21,023 nt of DNA, taken from IMG/VR virus record IMGVR_UViG_3300032046_000257, positions 1 to 21,023 of that record; one strand, given 5' to 3'. Source of the DNA: a virus. This document shows positions 7,810-14,180 of the stretch, piece by piece. The translations under genes and the position numbers were made by a program. The notes under the pieces were generated by a model. The model saw only the letters and a program-made list of their open reading frames with translations, was not told where the DNA came from and ran no database searches. Numbering within the stretch: position 1 is the stretch's first letter; each line of letters opens with the position of its first letter.

Positions 7810-8100
7810 ATGAGATTAGATGAATTTTCTTCCGTAGTTAAGAAAGTTAAGGAAACTACGGGTGATGAAAAATTCGACAATATGATGAATAATATTTCTA
7901 GTAGTGATTCTCCACAAACTAATCTTGGAAATCGGTCGATAACCACCGATAGAAAAATAATGGAATTAACTCACAAGATATTTCTTAGATTAAGAGAATA
8001 TGATGATCCAGAAATCTATGAGAAATTTATTAATTTTATGATAAAGACAGTAGAAACCAATGTCGGTCCTATAGACGAATCTTTGAAGAATAAAGCTTGA
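7810..8100 (+). CDS. Small conserved-type phage protein, unknown
   Basis: This 96-residue charged protein starts MRLDEFSSVVKK and looks mostly helical, with a predicted amphipathic stretch around DRKIMELTHKIFLRLREY. I chose the ATG at 7810, which follows AGGAT and lies just after the previous stop; a TTG at 7786 would add eight residues inside the upstream gene. An IDE-S triplet near the C-terminus matches the loose prohead-protease consensus but could be chance. It is the last gene of the late unit. I recognise no family. Confidence 0.65.
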   Translation: MRLDEFSSVVKKVKETTGDEKFDNMMNNISSSDSPQTNLGNRSITTDRKIMELTHKIFLRLREYDDPEIYEKFINFMIKTVETNVGPIDESLKNKA

Positions 8101-8134
8101 ATAAGAAATTATATCTCTTTTCTTTAGTGGTTGA

Positions 8135-8163
8135 TTGACTTTTCAGTAAGTAGTTGTTACACT
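8135..8163 (+). promoter_or_regulatory. Sigma70-type promoter for the exonuclease gene
   Basis: TTGACT (8135-8140) and TACACT (8158-8163) are separated by exactly 17 bases, in the 86-base gap after the late unit. The exonuclease ATG is 23 bases downstream, with GGAG at 8174-8177 as its ribosome binding site. Confidence 0.75.
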
Positions 8164-8186
8164 ATTGCTTACTGGAGAGTTTTACC

Positions 8187-8954
8187 ATGTCTCACAAAGA
8201 AAATTTCTTACAGAGTTGTTTAGTTTTAGATACCGAAACCAATTCTGATGATTATAAAATTGCTGAAATTGTAGAATCTGGCTTCGTTATTAGAGAAGAC
8301 GATGATTGGACAATTTTTCAAGAATTACACAAGCCCGTCGATCGTCCTATTCCACCCAAGGTAGAATCAATTTGCTACATCACAAATAAGATGGTGGCTG
8401 ATAAACCATCCTTTGTTGATTCGAGCGAAATATTTCAGTCAGTAATAAATGGTTATACTGGTGGTTACCTTGTGGCCCATAATCATTTCTATGATATGCG
8501 TGTTTTAGAAAGACACGGTATCGATACATCAAAGCACAATTGGTTATGTTCTTGGCGTATGTCTAAAAAACTATTCAATGGTGTAGATACAATTGAAGAA
8601 ACAAATCTCCCATATTTACGATTTGCACTTGAATTGGATATTCCAATCGAGATGCGTTGCCATCGCGCTGGTAATGATTCCTATATAACTGCTAAATTGC
8701 TTGAGGCACTTGTGAGTTATATGGAGGAAATGGGATTGATTGATAAGGATCAACCATATGGTCCACAAATTGCAAAATGGGCAGCTGAGCCTATCATCTA
8801 TGAAAGAATGCCCTTTGGTAAACACAAGAATGAATTAATGACTTCTGTCCCACACTCGTATTGGTCATGGGCGATGAAAAACACAGATTGGTTTAATGAA
8901 GATGCCGATAATCACGATCCGGATTTAGCAGCGAGCATTAATGCCGTGCTATAA
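8187..8954 (+). CDS. DnaQ-type 3'-5' exonuclease fused to a DUF3820-like C-terminal domain
   Basis: This is a 255-residue protein. The N-terminal DEDDh exonuclease domain shows ExoI D15-T-E17 (LDTET), ExoII HNHFYD with D103, and ExoIII H159-x4-D164 (HRAGNDSYIT). These are the metal-binding and catalytic residues expected for 3'-5' removal of nucleotides from DNA or RNA ends. Residues 206-231 (ERMPFGKHKNE...PHSYWSWAM) match the short DUF3820 pattern MPFGKHKG...PxxYLxW, often fused to or near DnaQ-like exonucleases. The ATG at 8187 fits the promoter and the GGAG site; an upstream in-frame codon at 8154 would overlap the promoter -10 region. The stop abuts the stop of the convergent minus-strand gene with no spacer. 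Roles could include proofreading in trans, host DNA degradation or RNA trimming. The family call is strong. Confidence 0.88.
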   Translation: MSHKENFLQSCLVLDTETNSDDYKIAEIVESGFVIREDDDWTIFQELHKPVDRPIPPKVESICYITNKMVADKPSFVDSSEIFQSVINGYTGGYLVAHNHFYDMRVLERHGIDTSKHNWLCSWRMSKKLFNGVDTIEETNLPYLRFALELDIPIEMRCHRAGNDSYITAKLLEALVSYMEEMGLIDKDQPYGPQIAKWAAEPIIYERMPFGKHKNELMTSVPHSYWSWAMKNTDWFNEDADNHDPDLAASINAVL

Positions 8955-9344
8955 TTACTGCCCATTTGAATTGCGAGCACCGTCCATTGTTTGTGTTGCT
9001 AATAATCTCTGTGGATCAGGTTTGTATGCTTGTACATCGTGGTTGTAAGGTAGATTTGCAGCAGCTAAAGCATATTGTAAGCCACGATAGCCGGGAGATT
9101 GAAGCTTGCCCTTCTTAGGCATATTAGTGTATTCTGCTTGTGGCTTGGTAATTGGTTTTGTAAAGACTGGAACTATTTCTTCACTAAACCATTGTTTGAA
9201 GTGTTCGTCGTAATATTCTTTATTTAGGTTCTTGTATTTTACATCTTCAGGATTATAAAATTTGTCCATATCAGCAGACGCTTCTTTATAGAAACGAGCA
9301 ACAACATCAGTGGCGCTTTCGCCCAAGAATTCTTTTATCTTCAT
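8955..9344 (-). CDS. Small late-type protein with capsid-targeting-like N-terminus; only minus-strand gene
   Basis: This 129-residue protein begins [15 protein letters not shown]. The segment EFLGE-S closely resembles the T4 internal-protein signal (EFIAE-A), cut by the prohead protease after the glutamate at residue 9. The rest is Lys/Tyr/Pro-rich with no family I recognise. The start is taken at 9344 (ATG); a TTG at 9359 would add five residues. An ATAAATA late box on the minus strand lies only five bases before this ATG, leaving no room for a leader, and no ribosome binding site is visible. It is convergent with the exonuclease gene, with touching stops, and divergent from clpP, with 27 bases between starts. 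A small virion-internal protein is the likely role. Confidence 0.7.
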   Translation of the reverse strand: MKIKEFLGESATDVVARFYKEASADMDKFYNPEDVKYKNLNKEYYDEHFKQWFSEEIVPVFTKPITKPQAEYTNMPKKGKLQSPGYRGLQYALAAANLPYNHDVQAYKPDPQRLLATQTMDGARNSNGQ

Positions 9345-9349
9345 AGCAC

Positions 9350-9356
9350 TATTTAT
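9350..9356 (-). promoter_or_regulatory. Late promoter box on the minus strand, abutting a start codon
   Basis: Read on the minus strand the sequence is TTTGATAAATAGTGCT followed by ATG. The ATAAATA box matches the plus-strand late boxes, but it is only five bases from the start codon, where the others are 20-26 bases away. If used, the mRNA would be leaderless or nearly so. The same bases form part of the clpP leader on the other strand. Confidence 0.4.
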
Positions 9357-9371
9357 CAAAGGAAAACAAAA

Positions 9372-9968
9372 ATGAGAAACGCATTGATTCCAATCGTAGT
9401 TGAGCAGACCGCCCGCGGAGATCGTTCCTATGATCTATATTCACGTTTAATGAAGGAAAGAGTCATTTTCTTCACAGGAGAAGTAGAGGAGCACATGTGT
9501 GATGTTATTGTGGCGCAATTACTCTTCTTGGAAGCCGAAAATCCGGATATGCCGATAAGTATGTATGTCAAGTCCCCCGGTGGTTCGGTATATGATGGAT
9601 TGGCTGTCTATGATGTAATGCAATATATCAGATGTCCAGTTCATACCTATGCTATTGGTTGGGCAGCAAGTATGGGTTCGTTTATTGCACAGGCAGGTGC
9701 GCCCGGCCATAGGTATTTACTTCCGCGGACAATGACAATGATACACCAGCCCGCATCTGGCACAAGGGGTAAGATTACTGACATGGAAATTGATCTTAAG
9801 GAAAGTATTCGGATGAAGAAACAGATGACGGAATTGTATGTCAAGCATAATTCCAGAGGTGTAACATATGATCAGTTTGTAACATTGCTTGACAGAGATA
9901 AATGGTTAACTGCACCCGAAGCTGTTGAGCTTGGATTAGCAGATCAGATTGTGGATAAAAGACTATGA
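9372..9968 (+). CDS. clpP: ClpP serine protease subunit
   Basis: This 198-residue peptidase would form the barrel that degrades proteins delivered by ClpX or ClpA unfoldases. The catalytic triad is complete: S100 in [10 protein letters not shown]125 in MIHQP, and D176 in LDRDKW before the conserved [13 protein letters not shown] segment. The N-terminal loop ([23 protein letters not shown]) that contacts the ATPase and gates the pore is well preserved. This favours a working subunit that docks on host ClpX/ClpA over a prohead protease that has lost these features. No ATPase partner is in the window. Start: ATG with AAAGGA at 9358-9363. The stop overlaps the next ATG (ATGA at 9965-9968), coupling it to the Fe-S carrier. 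Remodelling of host proteins or virion maturation are both possible. Confidence 0.95.
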   Translation: MRNALIPIVVEQTARGDRSYDLYSRLMKERVIFFTGEVEEHMCDVIVAQLLFLEAENPDMPISMYVKSPGGSVYDGLAVYDVMQYIRCPVHTYAIGWAASMGSFIAQAGAPGHRYLLPRTMTMIHQPASGTRGKITDMEIDLKESIRMKKQMTELYVKHNSRGVTYDQFVTLLDRDKWLTAPEAVELGLADQIVDKRL

Positions 9969-10285
9969 TTACAATTTCAGAAAAAGCAAAAGAAAAAATT
10001 ATATTAGTCCTTGATGAAGAGAAGGCAACAATAATTCGCTTTGGATTGCAAGGCGGCGGTTGTAACGGATTTACATACTTCTTTGCAGTTGAAACAAAAC
10101 AAGAAGAAGATGATTTTGAGTATCCGCTTGATGAATCACATAAACTTGTAGTAGACTCTGCAAGCAGCATGTATCTTGAAGAGGCAACCATCGATTATAA
10201 GGAAGATATGATGGGTGAGAGTTTTGTATTCAGTAACCCATCACAAAAAACAAGCTGTGGATGTGGTAATTCAGTAAGTTTCTAA
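9965..10285 (+). CDS. A-type iron-sulfur carrier (HesB/IscA/ErpA family)
   Basis: This 106-residue protein has the three conserved cysteines of A-type carriers: C33 in GGGCNGFTY and C98/C100 in the C-terminal CGCG. These bind iron or a [4Fe-4S]/[2Fe-2S] cluster passed on to client proteins. Length and layout match the family (about 107-110 residues). IscA/HesB homologues are known auxiliary genes in cyanophages and other marine phages, where they may support iron-sulfur enzymes during infection. Whether it is closer to IscA, ErpA or SufA cannot be told by eye. It starts in the ATGA overlap with clpP, so both are probably made together. Its stop codon is part of the late promoter region of the next gene. 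Confidence 0.92.
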   Translation: MITISEKAKEKIILVLDEEKATIIRFGLQGGGCNGFTYFFAVETKQEEDDFEYPLDESHKLVVDSASSMYLEEATIDYKEDMMGESFVFSNPSQKTSCGCGNSVSF

Positions 10286-10291
10286 TAAATA
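10284..10291 (+). promoter_or_regulatory. Late promoter for the hydrolase gene
   Basis: ATAAATA at 10285-10291 overlaps the last base of the Fe-S carrier stop codon and lies 24 bases before the hydrolase ATG, in the 30-base gap between the genes. The ribosome binding site AGAAAGGG (10302-10309) follows. Confidence 0.55.
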
Positions 10292-10315
10292 TATATGCTA
10301 TAGAAAGGGCAGTAT

Positions 10316-11047
10316 ATGGCTGGTCCGTCGAAAATGCTATTAGGGTTAGAGGCTGCAAGATGCATATATGAATATGGTCTTGGATGGCTGTTAAATTCAC
10401 CTTTGCAATTTATAGCACCGCCCGGAGATGGACATCCGGTTTTAGTTATTCCCGGTCTCGGTGGGTCGGATGGTTCCACTCAATATATCAGAAATTTTAT
10501 TGATGGAATTGGTTACCATTCCCATACTTGGGGACTAGGACGAAACCTAGGTCCGCGTCAAGGAATGGAGAAATTACTCAAAGACCTAACCAATCGTGTT
10601 GCTGAGATATCAGATGCGTCTAACGGCGCGCAGATTAGCCTAATAGGGTGGAGTTTAGGCGGTATCTATGGCAGAGAAATAGCTAAGGTGTGCCCCGATC
10701 TCATAAGACAAGTCATTACACTTGGTACACCATTCAAATCTGTAGATGACGGAACCAATGCTGGTCGTGTATACGAAATGTTGAGTAAAGATAAGACCTA
10801 TAAGAATCCTACCATAGTAAAACAGATTAGTGAACCCCCACCGGTACCATTCACATCCCTATATAGTAAAACAGATGGTGTGGTAGACTGGAGATGTTCT
10901 ATTGAAGATGAGACTGGCCTATCCGAGAATATCGAAGTTCTTGGTGCAAGTCATATGGGTATAGGTCATAATCCTATTGCGATGTATATTATTGCTGATA
11001 GATTAAAACAGACAAGGGAAAATTGGGCACCATATAAACCAAAATAA
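10316..11047 (+). CDS. Alpha/beta-hydrolase (lipase/esterase type)
   Basis: This is a 243-residue protein. The nucleophile elbow is GWSLGG at 111-116 (GxSxG, S113). The strand and oxyanion region before it reads VLVIPGLGGSDGST (42-55). The acid is probably D187 in SKTDGVVDW and the base H213 in GASHMGIGHNP, in the expected order Ser-Asp-His. There is no signal peptide, so it acts in the cytoplasm or needs holin release. The pattern is closest to the bacterial triacylglycerol lipase/PGAP1-like group. The substrate is unknown: envelope lipids at lysis (compare LysB of mycobacteriophages) or a metabolic ester are possible. The ATG has a strong AGAAAGGG site and its own late box, and an intrinsic terminator follows 14 bases after the stop. 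Confidence 0.88.
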   Translation: MAGPSKMLLGLEAARCIYEYGLGWLLNSPLQFIAPPGDGHPVLVIPGLGGSDGSTQYIRNFIDGIGYHSHTWGLGRNLGPRQGMEKLLKDLTNRVAEISDASNGAQISLIGWSLGGIYGREIAKVCPDLIRQVITLGTPFKSVDDGTNAGRVYEMLSKDKTYKNPTIVKQISEPPPVPFTSLYSKTDGVVDWRCSIEDETGLSENIEVLGASHMGIGHNPIAMYIIADRLKQTRENWAPYKPK

Positions 11048-11061
11048 TAGTCGAATATAGC

Positions 11062-11084
11062 AAAAGGGCCTTAGGGCCCTTTTT
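11062..11084 (+). terminator. Intrinsic terminator after the hydrolase gene
   Basis: AAAAGGGCC (11062-11070), loop TTAG, then GGCCCTTTT and one further T. The 9-bp stem is perfect and ends in a U-run. The A-run on the 5' side means it could also terminate minus-strand transcripts. It directly precedes the promoter at 11093. Confidence 0.88.
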
Positions 11085-11092
11085 GCATGGCC

Positions 11093-11121
11093 TTGACATA
11101 ATACAAAAATTATGTTACAAT
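11093..11121 (+). promoter_or_regulatory. Sigma70-type promoter for the small-gene run
   Basis: TTGACA (11093-11098) and TACAAT (11116-11121) are separated by 17 bases, directly after the terminator. The next ATG is at 11148, with AGGATAAG (from 11139 on) as a ribosome binding site. The -10 context GTTACAAT resembles GTTACACT at 8156-8163. Confidence 0.8.
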
Positions 11122-11147
11122 GCATTAAATTGGCAATATAGGATAAG

Positions 11148-11378
11148 ATGGATAAAAATACATACGTACCGATGAATGAATTGATTCGCGATAAGGATAC
11201 ATCATGGACATTTACGCATATAAATCTTCCTTATCACGAAATTGCTAGTAGGGGAATTGTTATTTGGTGTGTACAGAATCTCGAAGGGCGCTGGACTATG
11301 CTGGGTGGCAATAAATTTGGATTTGAGGACGCACCCGATGCTACAATCTTTAGAATACAGTTTGGATTGGGTGCATAA
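11148..11378 (+). CDS. Small phage protein with C-terminal FxxExDAxxFKLxW-like motif
   Basis: This 76-residue protein has an unknown function. The C-terminus FGFEDAPDATIFRIQFG resembles the ends of several small proteins further right (13427-16103), where the pattern is F-x-x-E-x-D-A-x-x-F-(K/R)-(L/I)-x-W. The centre is Trp-rich (SWTFTH, IVIWCVQ, GRWTML), suggesting a small beta-rich domain. The ATG follows AGGATAAG and is the first gene behind the promoter at 11093. Confidence 0.75.
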   Translation: MDKNTYVPMNELIRDKDTSWTFTHINLPYHEIASRGIVIWCVQNLEGRWTMLGGNKFGFEDAPDATIFRIQFGLGA

Positions 11379-11406
11379 ACAGGTTGACTACAATGGAGAT
11401 GATATT

Positions 11407-11604
11407 ATGTACGGAGTTCAAGAATTAAAGCAACGTCTAATTATTATTAAACATTCGGACCTCGATGATGCAACTATCCTTGACGAAAAGTATCTTCAGC
11501 TCATTAAGGAAACACCAAATCCTGATGAGAAGGAACAATTTATAGTCTTACGATCTATTGTCCACCGTAGAATTAAACATTTAATAAGCGATAACGGAAA
11601 ATAA
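11407..11604 (+). CDS. Small helical phage protein, unknown
   Basis: This 65-residue protein is charged and probably helical (VQELKQRLIII, EQFIVLRSIVHRRIKHLI). I chose the ATG at 11407, which follows GGAG (11395-11398). The frame stays open back to 11242, but that part overlaps the upstream gene in another frame and is probably not translated. It sits between a motif-family protein and the 382-residue protein. I recognise no family. Confidence 0.6.
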   Translation: MYGVQELKQRLIIIKHSDLDDATILDEKYLQLIKETPNPDEKEQFIVLRSIVHRRIKHLISDNGK

Positions 11605-11607
11605 TTA

Positions 11608-12756
11608 ATGCTCAATATTGCAAAACAGATTTATTCAGGATGGAATACAATAGGAAAAAAACACGAATTACCAGAAGCAGAAGTTATTCCTTTTGGAAAT
11701 TCTGCCAATGAGAAAAAGAGATTACAAAATATAACAAAGAAGTATACGGTACTAAAAGAATATAATAATATTCCTTTGCCAGGATTTACCCTGCATAAGA
11801 CAGATAGAAAAAACTGGGGATCTTTAGATCAGACCTGGCTTATTATCGATCCGCGTGGATATCTAGTCAGAATCAGTAATGATAATTTAGAAAATATTCT
11901 TCATGTCACAGGAATCACAGAAGGCCTGATTCAGGAGAAATGTGTTTGGGCTAGAGAAGATAGTCAAACCAAGATGGTTTTAGTTCCTGTTAGTTCCCCG
12001 ACATATCTCGAAGCTTCACAGAATACAGAACTTATTGAGAGTAAGGTTAATCTTAAGGATGTGCAGATTGGTGATACAGTCATGCTTCAAAATGAATTAG
12101 TTGGAACATATATGGGTGTTTTATCTCTCTATGCTCCGCTTGATTCTTCGGGATTTGTATACAAACCACAGATATTTTTTCGCCGGCAAATTATTAAAAT
12201 TGAAGATAAGAAATATCATTATCAGACTGATTTAAAAATCCTAAAGGTAATTAAGAAAACAGACAATCCACTTACACGAGAGGAATCTATGGAATATCTA
12301 AACAAAGATATTGCTAGTGGATCTTCGTATTTTACTAACCTTATCGGTATGTCTGGTTCGAGCTATTACTCATCACGTGGAATGATTAAACTAGCATCGG
12401 TTCATGCTGTACCAAAGGTATCTATTACATTAGAGGAAATTACTCTCTCTGAAGCAACACATTTATTTTATATTGCCTTGACAATTTGTGATTCGGGTAT
12501 GTTGATTCTTGAGAATGTTCGTGGTCGGAAAGTAATGATCGATTTTCCTTATAATTTTTCAGGAAGAATGCCAACAACATTCGATTCTTTTGAAATTGAT
12601 TACATTGAGGAACCTGTCGATGAGCCTTATGATAAGCTTACACAAATAAAAGATACTAATGTGACCTCTAGTAAAACCAAACCACGATATTCACTTGACA
12701 AATTTGTGAAATTCTATAAAATAGTCAAGCATGTAAAACAAGACACTTATGTCTAA
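11608..12756 (+). CDS. Conserved-type phage protein, 382 residues, unknown function
   Basis: This long intact frame has no catalytic motif I can name. The N-terminus (MLNIAKQIYSGWN...FGNSANEKKRLQ) and the block WLIIDPRGYLVRI with VTGITEGLIQ...CVWAR (about 77-115) look like a domain recurring in large myoviruses of proteobacteria. The rest is rich in beta-like segments, with a Ser/Tyr-rich stretch (SGSSYFTNLIGMSGSSYYSS) in the middle. There is no signal peptide or membrane segment. The ATG lies four bases after the previous stop with only a weak GGAAAA site, so translation may depend on the upstream gene. It is probably expressed early or in the middle period from the promoter at 11093. Confidence 0.75.
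   Translation: MLNIAKQIYSGWNTIGKKHELPEAEVIPFGNSANEKKRLQNITKKYTVLKEYNNIPLPGFTLHKTDRKNWGSLDQTWLIIDPRGYLVRISNDNLENILHVTGITEGLIQEKCVWAREDSQTKMVLVPVSSPTYLEASQNTELIESKVNLKDVQIGDTVMLQNELVGTYMGVLSLYAPLDSSGFVYKPQIFFRRQIIKIEDKKYHYQTDLKILKVIKKTDNPLTREESMEYLNKDIASGSSYFTNLIGMSGSSYYSSRGMIKLASVHAVPKVSITLEEITLSEATHLFYIALTICDSGMLILENVRGRKVMIDFPYNFSGRMPTTFDSFEIDYIEEPVDEPYDKLTQIKDTNVTSSKTKPRYSLDKFVKFYKIVKHVKQDTYV
12695..12722 (+). promoter_or_regulatory. Possible sigma70-type promoter inside a gene end, upstream of the MazG-like gene
   Basis: TTGACA (12695-12700) and TAAAAT (12717-12722) have a 16-base spacer. They lie in the last 60 bases of the 382-residue gene and about 90 bases before the MazG-like ATG. 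The boxes are good, but the spacer differs from the 17 bases of the other five and the site is within coding sequence, so it may be chance. Confidence 0.35.
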
Positions 12757-12810
12757 GTCAATTTATATGTTAATAAGATAGTCAATATTGGAAAATAATA
12801 AGGATACAAA

Positions 12811-13164
12811 ATGGATGCAAAAAAATATTTAGAAGTATCAGATCGTACATGTAAACACATCGGTGATGAGGGAATTGTGATTCTGCCAGAAATGTATAAT
12901 CTTTTACATGCCACTCTCGGAATGGCTGGTGAGGCCGGTGAATTATTAGATGCGGTAAAGAAATCATTTATCTATAATAAGCCATTAGACAAAGAGAATG
13001 CTAAAGAAGAAATTGGAGATTGTCTGTGGTATATTGCGTTAGCATGTCGAACACTTGAAATATCATTTGAAGAAATTATGCAAATAAATATTGATAAGCT
13101 TACAAAAAGATATCCAGAAAAATATACTGATCTTGATGCTATTACCCGTGCCGATAAAATTTAA
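12811..13164 (+). CDS. MazG-like nucleoside triphosphate pyrophosphohydrolase
   Basis: This 117-residue all-alpha NTP pyrophosphatase-type protein carries the divalent-metal motif GEAGE (E41 and E44) followed by KEEIGD (E66, E67, D70). This is the ExxE...ExxD pattern of MazG/dUTPase-type enzymes that hydrolyse (d)NTPs to monophosphate and pyrophosphate. Phage MazG proteins are thought to clean nucleotide pools or lower ppGpp-type alarmones; the substrate cannot be told from sequence. The single-domain length is typical of phage versions. The start is ATG after AAGGAT. It sits in the same gene run as the dCMP deaminase, so a nucleotide-pool role fits. Confidence 0.88.
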   Translation: MDAKKYLEVSDRTCKHIGDEGIVILPEMYNLLHATLGMAGEAGELLDAVKKSFIYNKPLDKENAKEEIGDCLWYIALACRTLEISFEEIMQINIDKLTKRYPEKYTDLDAITRADKI

Positions 13165-13175
13165 ATGAATAGGAA

Positions 13176-13430
13176 ATGATATCTAATATATCTAGTATGT
13201 CAAATTTAATTTGGAACCTCTATAAACCATCTGTTCCTGTTATCGGAGACTGTTGGTTTGATACTTCCAAAAAACAAGGTTATATTTGGCAGGGTACGAC
13301 CTGGATGCCCTTTACGGGTGATCCAGGTCCGACATTTATACCGCCTACAAAAGAACAACTAGAAAAACATCCAGCATTAAAAACAGCCTGGGAAGAATAT
13401 GTTGTTATTAAGAGATTATTAGGAGTATGA
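13176..13430 (+). CDS. Small protein with a virion-type WxGxxW motif
   Basis: This is an 84-residue protein. The centre GDCWFDTSKKQGYIWQGTTWM matches the pattern GD-x-W-x-D...(Y/L)-x-W-x-G-x-x-W common in tail, whisker and capsid-decorating phage proteins. A Pro/Gly-rich stretch and a helical end (PALKTAWEEYVVIKRLLG) follow. The ATG at 13176 has AGGA very close by; the ATG at 13197 is an alternative start with no better signal. The stop overlaps a mini-gene start (ATGA at 13427-13430). A minor structural protein is plausible, but it sits among early-type genes. Confidence 0.65.
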   Translation: MISNISSMSNLIWNLYKPSVPVIGDCWFDTSKKQGYIWQGTTWMPFTGDPGPTFIPPTKEQLEKHPALKTAWEEYVVIKRLLGV

Positions 13431-13525
13431 AACAATTCAGATCTATGCTCTGTGATGTTCATCTTGACGACCTAAGTAACGAAGGGAACACATTAGCATT
13501 TAAATTAAGGGTCAAATGCAAGTAA
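13427..13525 (+). CDS. Mini-gene (32 residues) holding a motif-family C-terminus
   Basis: This short frame starts in the ATGA overlap with the upstream gene and overlaps the next start by ten bases. The protein ends LSNEGNTLAFKLRVKCK, which fits the C-terminal pattern (x-N/D-E-x-D/N-x-x-x-F-K-L) of the neighbouring small proteins but has almost no domain in front. It may be a remnant of a duplicated paralogue or a real micro-protein. AGGAG lies one base before the ATG, too close for good initiation, so expression would rely on coupling. Confidence 0.4.
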   Translation: MKQFRSMLCDVHLDDLSNEGNTLAFKLRVKCK

Positions 13526-13800
13526 ATGTTCGTCATTGGCGATATGAAGATGGTTGGTGTGATATTCCGATCGTATTACGAGACAAGAACGCTATCCAAA
13601 CACAAACTAGGGAATTCAGAGAAGAAATAGTGGGCTGGCATTGTCGGGCTTACGCAGATAATGATTTTGAAAACTGGATGGAACAAAATATGAAGGGTAA
13701 GTATGATTGTACATTCCGATTCAACAGCGGTGATCCAATGTATACTATCCATATTTGTAATAACGAAGACGCAATACTTTTTAAACTGATCTGGATGTGA
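13516..13800 (+). CDS. Small Trp-rich phage protein with C-terminal NNEDAxxFKLIWM motif
   Basis: This 94-residue protein has an unknown function. It ends CNNEDAILFKLIWM, nearly the same as the end of the protein at 14171-14377 (NNEDALAYKIIWMC). The N-terminal part has several aromatic residues (RHWRYEDGW, GWHCRAY, DFENWMEQN). DNDFENWMEQN aligns with DRDKWLRENV in the later paralogue, so the likeness extends beyond the tail. The gene overlaps the upstream mini-gene. I know no function for this group. Confidence 0.75.
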   Translation: MQVNVRHWRYEDGWCDIPIVLRDKNAIQTQTREFREEIVGWHCRAYADNDFENWMEQNMKGKYDCTFRFNSGDPMYTIHICNNEDAILFKLIWM

Positions 13801-13819
13801 CTATTCTTAAGAAAAGGAT

Positions 13820-13897
13820 ATGAGAGTATATGCTTTCAAGGATGAGGCAACTTTACTTATTTTTAAATTAACATGGGGACAATATGGAATTAGGTAG
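13820..13897 (+). CDS. Mini-gene (25 residues) consisting mainly of the shared motif
   Basis: The frame reads MRVYAFKDEATLLIFKLTWGQYGIR. Nearly the whole peptide is the motif F-K-D-E-A-T-L-L-I-F-K-L-T-W shared by neighbouring small proteins. AAAAGGAT directly precedes the ATG, and the end overlaps the next gene start by 14 bases. It looks like a paralogue reduced to its last exon-like segment, or a micro-protein made of the motif alone. Its placement directly after a full-length paralogue suggests tandem duplication and decay. Confidence 0.45.
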   Translation: MRVYAFKDEATLLIFKLTWGQYGIR

Positions 13898-14180
13898 ATA
13901 TATAAAAAAGATTATAAAGGGTATAATTAAATGGTCTGTAAATGAAGACAAAAGAAATTATCCTGAAGATTCAAAGGTAACGGTTTCATCAGGTATCGGT
14001 GACAGATCAAATGGTATGAATTTTATCGTACATGCTGCTACAGGCGGCAAGGTAATTCAGGTTAGCGTATTTGATCCTCGAACCGATCGTCATAATACTA
14101 GCCTATATGTAATTACAGATAAAGAAGATCTCGGTGAAGAACTTGCTCTAATTATTACAAAAGAAAGTCTGTGTCGATAG
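13884..14180 (+). CDS. Conserved-type small phage protein, unknown function
   Basis: This 98-residue protein starts with a basic helix (MELGRYIKKIIKGIIKW). A beta-rich part follows, with VTVSSGIGDRSNGMNFIVHAATGGKVIQV and FDPRTDRHNTSLYVI. The layout looks like a small domain found repeatedly in large myoviruses, with no assigned function. It overlaps the mini-gene in front and the GTG-started gene behind. GGGGAC lies a few bases before the ATG as a weak ribosome binding site. Confidence 0.7.
   Translation: MELGRYIKKIIKGIIKWSVNEDKRNYPEDSKVTVSSGIGDRSNGMNFIVHAATGGKVIQVSVFDPRTDRHNTSLYVITDKEDLGEELALIITKESLCR

Noticed and set aside
11242-11406. Upstream extension of the 65-residue frame
   Set aside because: It overlaps the 76-residue gene in another frame. 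The ATG at 11407 has a GGAG site.
11384-11407. TTGACT before the 65-residue gene
   Set aside because: No -10 box at 16-18 bases; the nearest TATTAT is too close.
13084-13090. ATAAATA inside the MazG-like gene
   Set aside because: It lies in coding sequence with no gene start 20-26 bases downstream; the heptamer is expected a few times by chance in AT-rich DNA.
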